This document shows, piece after piece, positions 7,242 through 8,054 of a stretch of DNA of 8,054 nucleotides. This DNA is from Bacillota bacterium (GTDB lineage: Bacteria > Bacillota > UBA5301 > JASBVW01). How positions within the stretch are numbered: position 1 is the first letter of the stretch; each line of letters begins with the position of its first letter. A program made the position numbers and the translations under genes. The notes below the pieces were generated by a model, which was not told where the DNA came from, did not search any database, and saw nothing but the letters and a program-made list of their open reading frames with translations. The DNA is taken from assembly GCA_029961005.1 (NCBI GenBank), contig JASBVW010000052.1, positions 1-8,054 of the forward strand. The letters run 5' to 3'.

Positions 7242-8054
7242 TTGTCCGCGCGGCAGCAGATCCTCACCATAGAAGCAGGGGCGTCCATCAACACCCTGAT
7301 CCGCCATCTGCAGAATTCCGGAGCGAGCCGGTTGGTCTTTGTCCTGCCAGCGGTGGCCGAAATCGTGCGCCAGGAGGTCAACCTCCGGCTTTTGCTCTTT
7401 TATGCCCAGCGGGAAGGGAAAGAGGTAGTTCTGGTGACGCCGGATGCGGCTGTGGAGCGCCTGGCCGTGCAGTACGGGCTGGAGTACTACCCCTCGCTGG
7501 ACGCCTGGGAGGCGGCTGCCTCCTCCCGCGAAGGAGAAGGGCAAGGGCAGAAGGGGCGCGCCCGCTCTCCCCGGAGCTGGCTGCGGCCGCGGTTGGTTCA
7601 TTTATTCCTCCTGCCGCTGCTCTTTTTGGCCATTGGGGCGTACATCGTCCTTACTACTCCCATGGCCACGGTGGTCATCGAGCCAAAGCGGGAACAGGTG
7701 GAGGAGAGCTTTACCTTAAAGGGAGTGAAGGAGGAAGGAGGGGCGCTGCCTGCGGCTGGCGGGGCTATTCCGCTCGGCCAGGTGGTGCGGTACTTCACGG
7801 TGACGGAGGCCGTCCCGGCCACGGGGGTGGAGAGAGAGGGGGCCACGCCGGCCCGGGGCGTGGTGACCGTCTTCAACCGGCGCAAGCAGGAGGTGCACCT
7901 GCCCCAGGGCACCGTCTTCCGCACCGGCAACGGGGTGGAGTTCGTCTCGCTGCGGGCGGTCACGGTGCCGGCAATTCCACGGAAGGCCAGCCGAACGCGC
8001 AGGATCCGCTCGGCATGCACATCGAGCGCGACGGCGACCGCCGCTGGCTCGTCG
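7242..8054 (+). CDS. Baseplate-J-like membrane-anchored protein, N-terminal part
   Basis: An open frame of 271 codons running off the window end. TTG 7242 is the start, with GGGAGGGAG at 7229-7237 as ribosome binding site, 18 bases after ireB, so the two are probably co-transcribed. Residues 1-90 form a mixed alpha/beta cytoplasmic-type domain with strands LVFVLP (31-36) and EVVLVTPD (61-68) and a nucleotide-domain-like alternation, ending in a YGLEYYPSLDAWEAA segment. A charged linker (95-118) precedes one membrane helix at about 119-139. The part after it has ATVVIEP (142-148) and RGVVTVFNRRKQEVHLPQGT (205-224), then FRTGNGVEFVSLRAVTVPA. That pattern is typical of membrane-anchored 'baseplate J/gp47 family' proteins of Firmicutes and Chloroflexi; they are not phage baseplates and have no known function. 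This assignment is from memory. The frame remains open to the window end, but beyond about residue 244 (base 7973) the composition changes sharply and probably no longer belongs to this gene. Confidence 0.7.
   Translation, partial: MSARQQILTIEAGASINTLIRHLQNSGASRLVFVLPAVAEIVRQEVNLRLLLFYAQREGKEVVLVTPDAAVERLAVQYGLEYYPSLDAWEAAASSREGEGQGQKGRARSPRSWLRPRLVHLFLLPLLFLAIGAYIVLTTPMATVVIEPKREQVEESFTLKGVKEEGGALPAAGGAIPLGQVVRYFTVTEAVPATGVEREGATPARGVVTVFNRRKQEVHLPQGTVFRTGNGVEFVSLRAVTVPAIPRKASRTRRIRSACTSSATATAAGSS
7970..8054 (+). other. Anomalous contig end: probable chimeric join or frameshift
   Basis: The annotated frame turns into a low-information string (TRRIRSACTSSATATAAGSS) rich in Arg, Ser, Thr and Ala, typical of out-of-frame GC-rich DNA. 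The frame beginning at base 7970 instead reads GNSTEGQPNAQDPLGMHIER followed by DGDRRWLV, with almost every codon ending in G or C and a natural residue mix. That second reading does not resemble the continuation expected for a baseplate-J-like protein. The HIERDGDRRWLV stretch reminds me of the lipoprotein BamC of Betaproteobacteria, which a Firmicute would not have; this is a memory-based, low-confidence hint. A chimeric read or assembly join around 7970-7985 explains this best. A real frameshift is the alternative. Confidence 0.55.

Noticed and set aside
7242..7973. Phage tail or contractile injection system suggested by the baseplate-J-like family name
   Set aside because: The protein has a membrane helix and a cytoplasmic N-terminal domain, and there are no tail, sheath, spike or portal genes nearby. 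The similarity is to a widespread bacterial membrane-anchored family.

Overview
The window reads as a chromosomal housekeeping segment from a GC-rich, low-branching Firmicute, probably a clostridial or Peptococcaceae/Thermoanaerobacterales-type endospore former. The evidence is the gene order: cysteine desulfurase, NifU/IscU scaffold, mnmA, an AI-2E family permease (Bacillus YrrI type), alaS and ireB (Bacillus YrzL). It is supported by strong AGGAGG-type ribosome binding sites, frequent TTG/GTG starts, and a sigma-H-like promoter before ireB. The genus cannot be fixed from this sequence alone. All recognised genes lie on the + strand.

Positions 1-2183 hold a sulfur-transfer operon: the 3' part of iscS/nifS, a complete nifU/iscU-type Fe-S scaffold gene, and mnmA (tRNA 2-thiouridylase), whose start overlaps the end of the scaffold gene. 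The desulfurase supplies persulfide sulfur both for Fe-S clusters on the scaffold and for tRNA thiolation by MnmA. Positions 2237-4095 hold three membrane-protein genes, closely spaced and probably co-transcribed: a DUF4126-like protein, a small Arg-rich single-pass protein of unknown function, and an AI-2E family permease.

alaS (4165-6831) has its own sigma-A-type promoter, whose -35 box overlaps the stop codon of the permease gene. The predicted leader is too short for a T-box. A rho-independent terminator follows alaS. An AT-rich gap then carries a close match to the sigma-H promoter consensus, just before ireB (6963-7223). ireB encodes the small phosphoprotein controlled by PASTA-type Ser/Thr kinases. 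Directly behind it, probably in the same transcript, is a TTG-initiated gene for a single-pass protein resembling the membrane-anchored 'baseplate J-like' family.

The last ~85 bases do not look like a continuation of that gene. The annotated frame becomes nonsense-like, while a different frame becomes strongly coding-like. I read this as a chimeric join or frameshift at the contig end. I found no mobile element, CRISPR array, tRNA/rRNA or defence system. Most of the window is ordinary; the regulation around alaS/ireB and the last gene are the parts most worth a second look.
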